Source: Prosthecobacter debontii (GTDB lineage: Bacteria; Verrucomicrobiota; Verrucomicrobiia; Verrucomicrobiales; Verrucomicrobiaceae). From it: a stretch of DNA of 64,000 nucleotides. The stretch spans positions 1-64,000 of the forward strand of contig CAMAQH010000022.1 of assembly GCA_945860295.1 (NCBI GenBank). Direction: 5' to 3'. Each line of letters opens with the position of its first letter. Positions within the stretch are counted from its first letter, which is position 1. The notes under the pieces are model-generated. The model did not search any database and was not told the origin of the DNA. It worked only from the letters and a program-made list of their open reading frames with translations. This document shows, piece by piece, positions 56,658 to 64,000 of the stretch. Both the position numbers and the translations under genes were made by a program.

Positions 56658-57023
56658 TCAAAACTCGCCTCTAAAAACACAGCGCGCACTTGGCGTCTCG
56701 TGGATCACGATTTCGGCGAGTCCTGGCAGTTGCGGCAATAATTTCTTCCACAACCAGCCAGCCATGTTCTCGATGGTGGGGTTTTCTAAACCTTCGATCT
56801 CGTTGAGGTAGCCATGATCCATGAGGTCCAGCAACGGCTTCATGGCGCGAGTGATTTCAGCGTGATCATAGACCCAGCCGATGGCGGGATTCACCTCGCC
56901 CTCGATCGTGATTTCGACTTTGAAGCTGTGACCATGCATCTTCGTACACTTGTGGTCAGATGGCAGATTGGGCAGCGTTTGAGCGGCTTCGAAGCGGAAA
57001 TCTTTGATGATGCGGCAGCGCAT
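56658..57023 (-). CDS. queD: 6-carboxytetrahydropterin synthase (QueD/6-pyruvoyl-tetrahydropterin synthase family)
   Basis: A 121-residue enzyme that makes 6-carboxytetrahydropterin from dihydroneopterin triphosphate, the step feeding queuosine synthesis. Zinc ligands are a His in the FRFEAAQTLPNLP region and the HGH pair in KCTKMHGHSFKVEI. The same segment carries the catalytic Cys. NPTIENMAGWLWKKL and VIHETPSARCVF are family blocks. It starts three bases after the stop of the sulfatase at 57027, on the same strand, so the two are probably co-transcribed although unrelated in function. gluQ at 61305, which also acts on queuosine tRNA modification, is only 4 kb away. Confidence 0.93.
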   Translation of the reverse strand: MRCRIIKDFRFEAAQTLPNLPSDHKCTKMHGHSFKVEITIEGEVNPAIGWVYDHAEITRAMKPLLDLMDHGYLNEIEGLENPTIENMAGWLWKKLLPQLPGLAEIVIHETPSARCVFRGEF

Positions 57024-57026
57024 AGG

Positions 57027-59042
57027 TCAGTTGGTGGCAGGTTTAGCGACTTGCTCTTTCGGCGGCAGGAAGGTGATGCGCAAGCGATGAACCGTGCCAT
57101 CGAAAGGTGTGCTATTGGGGTAGTCCTTGATGCTCAGTGGACCAAAGCTCAATCCAGCGGCGATTCCGGCTTTGGGTTCACCCGAGAAACCGTTGGCAAA
57201 GGGAGCCGTGCCCAGCACCTCGCTACGACCTGGCACAGCGAGTGACATGAGACCATCAACATCCATGCCTGCTCGCACTTGGCAGCGCCCGGCGATCAGT
57301 CCATCGCCCGTTATGGTGGTCGGCCTAGCATCGGCAAAGAGGGTGAGTGACGGCTTACCCGCGACGAGGTGCAGCACATAGCCGATTTTGCTGTCGCCCT
57401 GTGAGACGAGTGTGCTGTCCTGATCCACGAGCGGATTGTATTCAAAGGAGGCCTCAATGAAAAAACCGCGACCACTGAGCGGTGGAGATTCGATAGCTTC
57501 CAATTCATCACCTATCTCCAACTTCAAATGCACCCCGCCATCAGGACTAGGGGCGGCTGCGATTTCTGTGACTGGCCGCGAAGCACGCATGAACTCCTTC
57601 GGGAAATAGGCGGCGATGTCTTGCTTCAAAACAGCATGCTCAGGCTTACTGGCGAGGTTTTCCCACTCGTGCGGATCGGCGTGATGATCGTAGAGCTCCT
57701 CCGTGCCATCAGCATAGCGGATGTAGCGCCACTGCTCGGTGCGGGCGGCATAGCTCACTTTGTCACCACCACCCATGGCTGTGATCGCAGGCCGCTCAAT
57801 CAGAACCGAAGGATCTCGTAGCAGAGTCTCGAAACTTGAGCCATCGAGGTGCGCTGGCTTGGCAAGTTTGGTCAGGTCACAAAGCGTCGGATACAGGTCA
57901 ACAAGAGAGACCGGCTGGTCACTCACCGTGTTTTCTTTCGTGATCCCAGGCGCGTAGATCGTGAGCGGCACATGAGTCGTTTCCTCCCAGAGCTTACCTT
58001 TGTGCCACATCTGTTTTTCACCGAGATACCAGCCGTGATCTGAGGTGAAAACGACGATGGTGTTCTTCGCATTGGGTCCAGCATCGAGAGACTCGATGAC
58101 GCGCCCAAGCATCGCGTCACAAAAAGCCACACTCGCCAGATACGCCTGCACAGCTTCCTGCCACTTATGATGTTTCACGATCTCATCATGAGGGTTCCCC
58201 GGCTTCATGTGACTGAGGGCAAACTCAGGCACATCGGCTAGGTCATCTGCCTTCACCAAAGGAAGCTGAATGCTCGACAATGGGAACAGATCAAAGTACT
58301 TCTGGGGCACATACCAAGGCGAATGAGGGCGATACAAACCGACGGCGAGGAAGAATGGCTTGCTGCTCTTTTTACTCAGAAAATCAGAGGTCCATGAAGT
58401 CACCGCACCATCATCCGTCAGTTCATCTGGCACGTCGATCTTACCCCAGTCCCAATGCCAGATGTTCAGGCCATTGTAGTTCTGACCCGTATGCACGGGC
58501 AGATCAGGGATCTGCACACCGACCTCAGGAAAGCGTGTATTCCAGGCAGCATCCTGCTCGAATCCACGCCGTCCACCATGCCAGCCAGCGAGCCTGCCAT
58601 CAGGACCGCCGTGATTCGCGTGGAAGATTTTTCCACCCGCCGCTGTCGCATAGCCCATCGCCTTGAAGTGCTCTGGCAAAGTCGGCTTGCCAGTAATCTG
58701 CACACTGCGCCGCCAGTCCTGTTCATTGCCAAACACGCCGCTGGAGGATGGCAACATGCCGGTCAGCAAACTCGTGCGTGAAGGATTGCACAGCGCGTAG
58801 TTGCAGTGCGCATTGGTGAAGCGCATCCCCAGCTTTGCTAGGCGATCCATGTTCGGCGTCTGCGCCTGCGGATGCCCCCCCATCCAGCCTGCATAGTCGC
58901 GCAAATCATCGGCGATGATAAACAACACATTGGGGTTTTCGATGGCACTGGCACTGCGTTTCTTCGGCTTCGATGCCGCGTGACACCACGCGGGCAGAAC
59001 AGCAATCAGGACAGTTAAAACAAAGCGTCGGAAAAAAAACAT
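57027..59042 (-). CDS. Secreted sulfatase (iduronate-2-sulfatase-like)
   Basis: About 671 residues. The ATG at 59042 begins a signal peptide (FFFRRFVLTVLIAVLPAWCHA); the frame stays open to 59234. The metal-binding start is NVLFIIADDLRDYAGWMGGH. The formylglycine motif CNPSRTSLLTG is at about residue 83, so it should be activated by a Cys-type maturation enzyme. The order resembles iduronate-2-sulfatase relatives: LWEETTHVPLTIYAPG, LVDLYPTLCDL and ELYDHHADPHEWENL. The last ~130 residues form a beta-sandwich (GGVHLKLEIGDELEAIESPP), possibly a LamG-like or carbohydrate-contacting domain. The substrate is a sulfate ester, unknown. queD follows after three bases. Confidence 0.93.
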   Translation of the reverse strand: MFFFRRFVLTVLIAVLPAWCHAASKPKKRSASAIENPNVLFIIADDLRDYAGWMGGHPQAQTPNMDRLAKLGMRFTNAHCNYALCNPSRTSLLTGMLPSSSGVFGNEQDWRRSVQITGKPTLPEHFKAMGYATAAGGKIFHANHGGPDGRLAGWHGGRRGFEQDAAWNTRFPEVGVQIPDLPVHTGQNYNGLNIWHWDWGKIDVPDELTDDGAVTSWTSDFLSKKSSKPFFLAVGLYRPHSPWYVPQKYFDLFPLSSIQLPLVKADDLADVPEFALSHMKPGNPHDEIVKHHKWQEAVQAYLASVAFCDAMLGRVIESLDAGPNAKNTIVVFTSDHGWYLGEKQMWHKGKLWEETTHVPLTIYAPGITKENTVSDQPVSLVDLYPTLCDLTKLAKPAHLDGSSFETLLRDPSVLIERPAITAMGGGDKVSYAARTEQWRYIRYADGTEELYDHHADPHEWENLASKPEHAVLKQDIAAYFPKEFMRASRPVTEIAAAPSPDGGVHLKLEIGDELEAIESPPLSGRGFFIEASFEYNPLVDQDSTLVSQGDSKIGYVLHLVAGKPSLTLFADARPTTITGDGLIAGRCQVRAGMDVDGLMSLAVPGRSEVLGTAPFANGFSGEPKAGIAAGLSFGPLSIKDYPNSTPFDGTVHRLRITFLPPKEQVAKPATN

Positions 59043-59178
59043 TCCCGCACTGGAGCATCCCGCACGATGGAATGCAATGCTCGGCTCGTGCATCCGCCGG
59101 TGTCCTTGGCGGCTGGATGTCGCGGCTGACTTGCATTTCAGATTTCTGCTTTCCCATTTCTGGGTTAAAGGACTGCCT

Positions 59179-59748
59179 GTGAACCTTGCCACTCGGATCA
59201 CGATCTTTCGCATTCTGCTCATCCCGATCTTCATCGGGCTAACGATCTATTATGGTGAAAGCGTGAAGGCAGGTGCGGCGAATGAAACGCTGCGCTTTTG
59301 GACCATCGCCAGCTTTGCCCTAGCCGCGATTAGTGATGCGGTGGATGGCTACATCGCGCGGCACTTCAATCAGGCAACTCGGCTGGGTGCCATCCTCGAT
59401 CCGCTGGCTGACAAGCTGATGCTGCTTTCAGCCGTCATCGCGCTGAGCTTCACGGGCTGGCGTCAGCACTTTCCGCTGTGGTTTCCCACGCTCGTGATCT
59501 TTCGTGATTTGGCGAGTATTGGCGGTGCGTTTCTGATCGACTACCTTACTGGCAAATGCGTGATCAAACCACACTGGACAGGCAAAGTTTCCACCTTTGC
59601 GCAATTCGCTGCCGTGCTCTGGCTGATGCTGGATTTCCCTCACCTCATCTGGCCCACTGCTTTGGCCGGAGCTTTCACCGCTATCTCGGGCTTCATCAAT
59701 CTCGCCGCCGCTGTGCGTCAGGTACAGCAGCATGAAGGTCAGGCCTGA
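59179..59748 (+). CDS. pgsA: CDP-diacylglycerol-glycerol-3-phosphate 3-phosphatidyltransferase
   Basis: A ~189-residue membrane enzyme of phosphatidylglycerol synthesis. It starts with the GTG at 59179, giving NLATRITIFRILLIPIFIGL as expected for PgsA. An earlier frame opening at 59077 would add a non-membrane stretch. The CDP-alcohol phosphotransferase motif is complete: DAVDGYIARHFNQATRLG followed by AILDPLADKL (DG..AR........G...D...D). About six membrane segments are visible. It diverges from the sulfatase with 136 bases between the two starts. A PgsA assignment is likely, but related CDP-alcohol transferases have the same motif. Confidence 0.9.
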   Translation: MNLATRITIFRILLIPIFIGLTIYYGESVKAGAANETLRFWTIASFALAAISDAVDGYIARHFNQATRLGAILDPLADKLMLLSAVIALSFTGWRQHFPLWFPTLVIFRDLASIGGAFLIDYLTGKCVIKPHWTGKVSTFAQFAAVLWLMLDFPHLIWPTALAGAFTAISGFINLAAAVRQVQQHEGQA

Positions 59749-59823
59749 AGTATTTCACTTCTGGGGACCAAACAATCCCACGCAAAGTTAACGGCGCTAT
59801 CTCTTCAAAGTCTGAGAAACATC

Positions 59824-59852
59824 CTGAAATTCTGTTAAACCTGTTCTATGAT
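59824..59852 (+). promoter_or_regulatory. Candidate promoter of der
   Basis: CTGAAA (59824-59829), a 17-base spacer and TATGAT (59847-59852) form a sigma-70-like promoter. The predicted transcription start near 59859 leaves about 25 bases before the der ATG at 59884. Confidence 0.4.
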
Positions 59853-59883
59853 CGCCGCCCCCGAACCTTACTGCTCCTGAATC

Positions 59884-61275
59884 ATGCTTAAAACCGTCGC
59901 CATCGTAGGCCGCCCGAATGTGGGCAAGTCCGCTCTTTTCAATCGCCTCGCTGGCATGAACATTTCCATCGTGCATGACCTTGCCGGGGTGACTCGGGAT
60001 CGTATCACCGCCGAGTGTCGGCGTGGTCCACAGACCTTCACGATCATGGATACGGGCGGGATCGGAGCCAATACCGAAGACATTCTGACTGAGCAGGTGC
60101 AGATCGAAGCAGCTATCGCTTTAGAGGTCGCTGACCTGCTTCTTTTTGTAGTTGATGTCTTTGAAGGCATCACCCCCATCGACCTCACGCTCGCCAATCT
60201 CCTGCGCCGCACCAAGCGCCCGGTGATTCTCGTTTGTAACAAAGCCGACTCTGAAAAACGCCGCCTCGGCTCCGCAGAGTTCACCAAGCTCGGCTTCTCT
60301 GATGTCGTAGAGGTTAGCGCCGTGCATGGCTTTGGTATCAAGGACCTCGTGGACATCGTCGCCGAGCGCTTAGAACTCACTCAGCAGGATGAAGCTACCG
60401 AAGAAGCCGTGCGCGAAGCCAAGTTCGCGGCGCGTCCGTTGAAGCTCGCGATCGTTGGCCGTCCAAACGCGGGCAAGTCCTCGCTCGTCAATGCCATCCT
60501 CGGCCAGGATCGCGCCATCGTCAGTGAAGTCGCAGGCACCACGCGTGATAGCCTGGACATCAATTGCACCTTCAATGGCAAGCGCTACCAACTCATCGAC
60601 ACCGCAGGTATTCGACGTCAGGCCAAGCTCGACGACGATGTGGAGATCTTCAGCGTCCAGCGCAGTTATCAAGCCATCAAACGCGCCGACATCTGCCTGC
60701 TTGTCATCGACTGCGCCGAAGGGGCCAAGATGCAGGATCGCAAGATCGCTCAGCTCATTTTAGAGGAGCGCAAACCGTGCATCCTCGTGATGAACAAGTT
60801 TGATCTCTATCACCCGAGTGCGAAACAAAAGGACCGCCTGGAAGAGCTGTCCGAGAAGATGCGTCGTGAGTTTTTCTTCCTGGAATATGCGCCACTGATC
60901 GCTACCTCAGCTAAGAACAAGGACAACATTGGCAAGCTGTTTGTACAGGTCGAAGCCGTGCGCAAAGGCTCGCTAAGCCGCATCGGCACAGGGGTGCTCA
61001 ATCGCATGATGCAAAAGGCATTGGAAGACACGCCAGGGCCGCTCGGTCGCAGTCCGAAAGCCTTCAAACTGCTCTACGTCACGCAGGTGAATGAGGCCGA
61101 AGACCACAACGTCCCCGTGCCGCACTTCGTCTTCTTTGCCAACCGCGCCGCCAAGATGACGGATGGCTACCTGCGCTTCCTCGAAAGCGTGATCCGTAAA
61201 GAATGGCCCGCTCCCGGCGTGCCCTTCCGCATGAGCGTGCGTGGCAAGGAATCCAAAGACAAAGGCAAGAAATAG
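59884..61275 (+). CDS. der: Ribosome assembly GTPase Der (EngA)
   Basis: A 463-residue protein with two tandem GTPase domains and a C-terminal KH-like domain. G1 motifs are GRPNVGKSALFNRL (about residues 9-22) and GRPNAGKSSLVNAI (about 195-208). G4 motifs are VCNKADSEK and VMNKFDLYH. The acidic linker between the domains is QQDEATEEAVREAKF. Der acts in 50S ribosomal subunit maturation and is essential in most bacteria. Length and order are typical. The end is Lys-rich (GKESKDKGKK). No operon partner follows, since the next gene is convergent. Confidence 0.97.
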   Translation: MLKTVAIVGRPNVGKSALFNRLAGMNISIVHDLAGVTRDRITAECRRGPQTFTIMDTGGIGANTEDILTEQVQIEAAIALEVADLLLFVVDVFEGITPIDLTLANLLRRTKRPVILVCNKADSEKRRLGSAEFTKLGFSDVVEVSAVHGFGIKDLVDIVAERLELTQQDEATEEAVREAKFAARPLKLAIVGRPNAGKSSLVNAILGQDRAIVSEVAGTTRDSLDINCTFNGKRYQLIDTAGIRRQAKLDDDVEIFSVQRSYQAIKRADICLLVIDCAEGAKMQDRKIAQLILEERKPCILVMNKFDLYHPSAKQKDRLEELSEKMRREFFFLEYAPLIATSAKNKDNIGKLFVQVEAVRKGSLSRIGTGVLNRMMQKALEDTPGPLGRSPKAFKLLYVTQVNEAEDHNVPVPHFVFFANRAAKMTDGYLRFLESVIRKEWPAPGVPFRMSVRGKESKDKGKK

Positions 61276-61304
61276 CGCCGCGTTTTAAAAAGCAGCACTC
61301 GCTT

Positions 61305-62141
61305 TTAACAGCCAAGTTCAGCAAGCACGCGCTCGCGAGTCCAGCCCAGCTCTCGCAGAGTGCGGAGACTGCGAGCATTGTCACGCTTGGCTAATCGGCG
61401 ACCTGATTCATCAACAATAAGCCGATGATGTTCCCACTGTGGCACAGGCAATTTCAGCAGTTCGATCAGCATCCGATGCAGATGCGTCGCCTCCAGCAGA
61501 TCATCACCGCGCGTCACTCGTGTGACGCCTTGCTTCGCATCATCGAGCACCACCGCGAGGTGGTAACTGGCAGGTGTGTCTTTTCGAGCCAGCACGACAT
61601 CTCCAAAAATGTCAGGCGTGGCGATGAATGAGCCGCGTGCAGCATCCTCCCAGCGTAGATCTTGCCCCACGATTGACCGTGCTTTCGCCACATCCAGCCG
61701 CAATGCATAGGCCTCACCCTTAGCCATGCGTTCGGCTCTCTCATCAGCACTACGCAGTCGGCAGGTGCCAGGATACAGCGCGCCATCGGGTCCATGAGGA
61801 GCCTGACCAGCGCGGTCGATCTCCTCCTGGATTTCCTTTCGCGTGCAGAAGCATGGGTAGAGCAAACCCAGTGACTCCAGCGATTCAAGACCCGTGCGAT
61901 AATCTGCAAAATGCTCTGACTGACGCCTCACGGGCTGATCCCAGCTCAGGCCAAGCCAAGCAAGATCTTCAAACAACGCCGCTTCATATTCAGGTCGCGA
62001 GCGAGTCGTGTCGATGTCTTCAAGCCTCACAAGAAACCGCCCGCCCTCTGCCCGCTCAGCAGCAAAGAGCGCTGCATAAGCATGGCCCAGATGCAGCCAG
62101 CCAGTAGGGCTGGGGGCAAAACGGGTGGTGTGGCCAAACAT
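61305..62141 (-). CDS. gluQ: Glutamyl-Q tRNA(Asp) synthetase
   Basis: A 278-residue shortened relative of glutamyl-tRNA synthetase, without anticodon-binding domain, that attaches glutamate to queuosine in tRNA-Asp. The class I HIGH-like motif is APSPTGWLHLGHAYAA at about residues 9-24. The zinc region contains CFCTRKEI followed by YPGTCR. The KMSKS-like loop reads RRLAKRDNAR near residue 250. The length fits GluQRS (about 290-310) rather than GltX (about 470). A role in queuosine hypermodification agrees with queD at 56658. It is convergent with der (stops 29 bases apart). Confidence 0.94.
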   Translation of the reverse strand: MFGHTTRFAPSPTGWLHLGHAYAALFAAERAEGGRFLVRLEDIDTTRSRPEYEAALFEDLAWLGLSWDQPVRRQSEHFADYRTGLESLESLGLLYPCFCTRKEIQEEIDRAGQAPHGPDGALYPGTCRLRSADERAERMAKGEAYALRLDVAKARSIVGQDLRWEDAARGSFIATPDIFGDVVLARKDTPASYHLAVVLDDAKQGVTRVTRGDDLLEATHLHRMLIELLKLPVPQWEHHRLIVDESGRRLAKRDNARSLRTLRELGWTRERVLAELGC

Positions 62142-62294
62142 GGCCTTTGCGTTATCCAGCGCTGGCGCTGCTGCAAGTGGCGTCGCAGGCTACCGAGATG
62201 GAAACTCCCCTGCTCTTATGACTTTCCCCGCACAAGAATTGCACTTTACGGCATGGGTTTGACGCTGACGGCTGGCGGCGACTAGCGTGCTCAA

Positions 62295-63326
62295 ATGGAT
62301 ACACAACCGCTCCGCACTTCAGTCATCGGCAGCTACCCCTTCCCTGGCTGGCTAGAGTTTGCAGCACGGCATCTAGATCAGTTCGGCAGCGCCGACCTGA
62401 GTGAGATGCAGGATGATGCGGCCATGGTGGCGATCCAGGATCAGATCGACTCTGGTCTGGATGTGATCACCGACGGTGAGCAGACGCGCTTTGATTTCAA
62501 TCTATCGTTTTACGGCTTCATCGAAGGCATCGCTCTCGAACCCGCAAGCCCGCGGCGCTTTGGTCCACCGGCCCATGATCAGCGCGGAAAGCATGAGATC
62601 GTCGGCGAACTGCGAGCGCCTCGTGGTCTGGGAGTCGTTGAGGAATATCTACGACTCAAGAGACTCGCTAGCAGCAGTGGCAAGCGTTTGAAAGTCAGCG
62701 TGCCTGGGCCTTACACCTTGAGCGGTCGCCTCGCGCCGAACCAGCAATACGTTGATCGTTATTCGATCACCGAGGCGCTCTTGCCCATTGTGAGACAAGA
62801 GATCGCTGACCTCACCGCCGCAGGTGCCGAAGAGATCTGCGTGGATGAGCCGAGCATGAGTTGCTACGGATTTCGTGAGGACACACGGCGCTTTGTCGAT
62901 CTCTTCAATCGCACGGTGGAAACTGGTCGCGGCAAGACGCGCATCTGTACCCATCTTTGCTTTGGAAACTTCAAAGGCCATCCAGTTGGCTATCGCAAAT
63001 ACGCGCCGCTGTTTCCAGCCTTCCTCGATCTGCATTGTGATGAGGTGCATGTGGAGATGGCCAATCGCGAGTTCGCCGAATTAGAACTTATCGGAGAGAT
63101 CGCAAGACACACGGACGTGGCCGTCGGCATCATCGACGTGAAGAGCTACTACATCGAGACACCTCAAAACGTGGCCGATGCCGTGCGTGAATGTTTGAAA
63201 TATGCGCCAGCCAATCGCCTCGTTTTCGCGCCTGATTGCGGCTTGAGCCAGACCGCCCGCTGGGCGGCGAAGCAGAAGCTAGCCAACATGGTCGCAGGTG
63301 TGCAGATGGTGAAGGCGACACTGTGA
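62295..63326 (+). CDS. MetE-like (cobalamin-independent methionine synthase C-terminal) protein
   Basis: A 343-residue single-domain protein of the UROD/MetE superfamily. Family blocks: RTSVIGSYPFPGWLEFAARH, GLDVITDGEQTRFDF, VPGPYTLSGRL, EICVDEPSMSCY, CTHLCFGNFKGH and LVFAPDCGLSQTARWAAKQK. His and Cys in THLCFGN and Cys in APDCGLSQ are the expected zinc ligands that activate the thiol. It is half the length of MetE because the N-terminal domain is absent, as in archaeal-type enzymes that may use other methyl donors. Methionine synthesis or another thiol methyl transfer is likely. It is transcribed alone; no SAM-responsive leader was recognised in the 150 bases upstream. Confidence 0.88.
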   Translation: MDTQPLRTSVIGSYPFPGWLEFAARHLDQFGSADLSEMQDDAAMVAIQDQIDSGLDVITDGEQTRFDFNLSFYGFIEGIALEPASPRRFGPPAHDQRGKHEIVGELRAPRGLGVVEEYLRLKRLASSSGKRLKVSVPGPYTLSGRLAPNQQYVDRYSITEALLPIVRQEIADLTAAGAEEICVDEPSMSCYGFREDTRRFVDLFNRTVETGRGKTRICTHLCFGNFKGHPVGYRKYAPLFPAFLDLHCDEVHVEMANREFAELELIGEIARHTDVAVGIIDVKSYYIETPQNVADAVRECLKYAPANRLVFAPDCGLSQTARWAAKQKLANMVAGVQMVKATL

Positions 63327-63724
63327 ACCTAGACCGGTTCTCAAAATGAATGTCTGAAACGACCGGCGAGCGAATGACGCAACCAATGAGACCATGCTGC
63401 CGGGGCCGAGGGAATCATGGATGGCAAAGACCAGCGGCACGTCTTTGGAGTGCGCCTGCTCCCAATACTGATTCAAGGCGTAGAAGTGGGCAGGTATTTC
63501 AAATGTCATAATTCCAGTTTTGAGAGACTTGGTGAGCCACCAAACCATCAAGATTCGCCGTCCGTCTCAGCCGGTCAGGAAAGTCTTGTCCGCCACATCG
63601 AATCAGATCAAACGGCCTTATGAAATCCTGAAGACGAACCTCTGAATTTCTAGAATTCCGCCGTTTGAATCACCTGACCGTATTCACTCACGATTTGCAC
63701 ATAAGCTCCGGCCATCACGCCGGC
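63327..63724. other. Region without a convincing gene
   Basis: About 400 bases after the MetE-like gene. A 90-codon minus-strand frame (63279-63551) reads protein-like in part (YWEQAHSKDVPLVFAIHDSL), but it overlaps the 3' end of the MetE-like gene, has no recognisable family and no ribosome site. It could be a remnant. The plus strand holds only short frames. No terminator with a clear T-run was found. Confidence 0.4.
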
Positions 63725-64000
63725 GTGGATGCGCTCATAAATGCTGCCACACCTATCATTGACAAGTCACCGCCCGTTCGTGATGAACTGCCGATGAAGG
63801 AAAGAGAGCACTGGCTGCAGCTACTACGCACAGCGAGACGACAACGTTTTCAGGGATGGAAGGCCAAACTGCGGCAGTGGCTCTGCCCGGTGGATTACTT
63901 GCGCACGCGAGAGATCCCAATCCTTCTAGAATTGTTCACCAGACATCAGGGATCAAACTTGAAGAAAGTTTTGGACGTCGGGTCACCGCAGTTGCTGACC
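63725..64000 (+). CDS. Start of a probable SAM-dependent methyltransferase, cut by the window end
   Basis: An open frame runs to the last base of the window. It can start at the GTG at 63725 (VDALINAATPIIDKSPPVRD) or the ATG at 63794 (KEREHWLQLLRTARRQRFQG). The last visible residues read NLKKVLDVGSPQLLT, which resembles motif I of class I methyltransferases (hLDxG). They follow a helical region with LRTREIPILLELF. The frame is open upstream to a TGA near 63620, so the start is not settled. The family assignment rests on one partial motif and should be treated as tentative. Confidence 0.55.
   Translation, partial: MDALINAATPIIDKSPPVRDELPMKEREHWLQLLRTARRQRFQGWKAKLRQWLCPVDYLRTREIPILLELFTRHQGSNLKKVLDVGSPQLLT

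Noticed and set aside
63279-63551. Minus-strand 90-residue frame with YWEQAHSKDVPLVFAIHDSL
   Set aside because: Overlaps the end of the MetE-like gene, has no known family or ribosome site; kept only as a note in the non-coding entry.

Overview
The window looks like an ordinary chromosomal stretch of a Verrucomicrobia-type (PVC superphylum) bacterium. The basis is gene content: a PSD1/PSCyt protein, two DUF1501 proteins and a PVC-type heme protein, an exosortase fused to an EpsI-like domain, secreted sulfatases, and a decayed secreted protein ending in the RRFYR-type tail common in this group. I suspect a Prosthecobacter-like genome, but the species cannot be fixed by eye. No tRNA, rRNA, CRISPR array, integrase, transposase or phage structural gene was seen.

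Layout. 0-7 kb: an unrecognised C-terminal fragment, an M3 peptidase, an orphan sugar-binding lipoprotein, leuS and an L,D-transpeptidase. 7-11 kb: a frameshifted secreted protein, a class-III aminotransferase and the exosortase. 11.7-21.5 kb: two SWIM-SNF2 helicase-like ATPases flank a cyclic-nucleotide-binding protein, a beta-lactamase-fold hydrolase and hemB. 21.6-26 kb: a CocE-type hydrolase, a sulfatase remnant, an MFS transporter and a decayed ceramidase-like gene. 26-27.8 kb: a sulfite dehydrogenase/cytochrome c pair.

27.8-39.1 kb is the most characteristic part, a minus-strand cluster of PSD1, DUF1501, DUF6807, PVC heme protein, DUF1501 and NHL protein, with repeated 4-base start/stop overlaps. 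It is interrupted between PSD1 and the first DUF1501 by an oppositely oriented PIN-domain toxin-antitoxin pair. 39-44.8 kb: a thioredoxin-like protein, uronate isomerase, a predicted zinc aminopeptidase, a stand-alone helicase-associated-domain protein and a BatA/vWA membrane protein. 45-64 kb is mainly housekeeping: typA, an M16 peptidase, an M20 deacylase, a second L,D-transpeptidase, lipA, smc, a sulfatase followed by queD, pgsA, der, gluQ, a MetE-like protein, and the start of a probable methyltransferase cut by the window end.

The secreted sulfatases, uronate isomerase, CocE hydrolase, MFS transporter and PSD1/DUF1501/heme cluster fit a polysaccharide- or sulfate-ester-degrading lifestyle. 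That is inference; no substrate can be assigned. Three genes carry lesions visible by reading alternative frames, and at least the two single-base ones could be sequencing errors. I found no convincing new defence or mobile system. The best leads are the split PSD1-DUF1501 pair with its toxin-antitoxin insert, and the self-contained exosortase-EpsI fusion.
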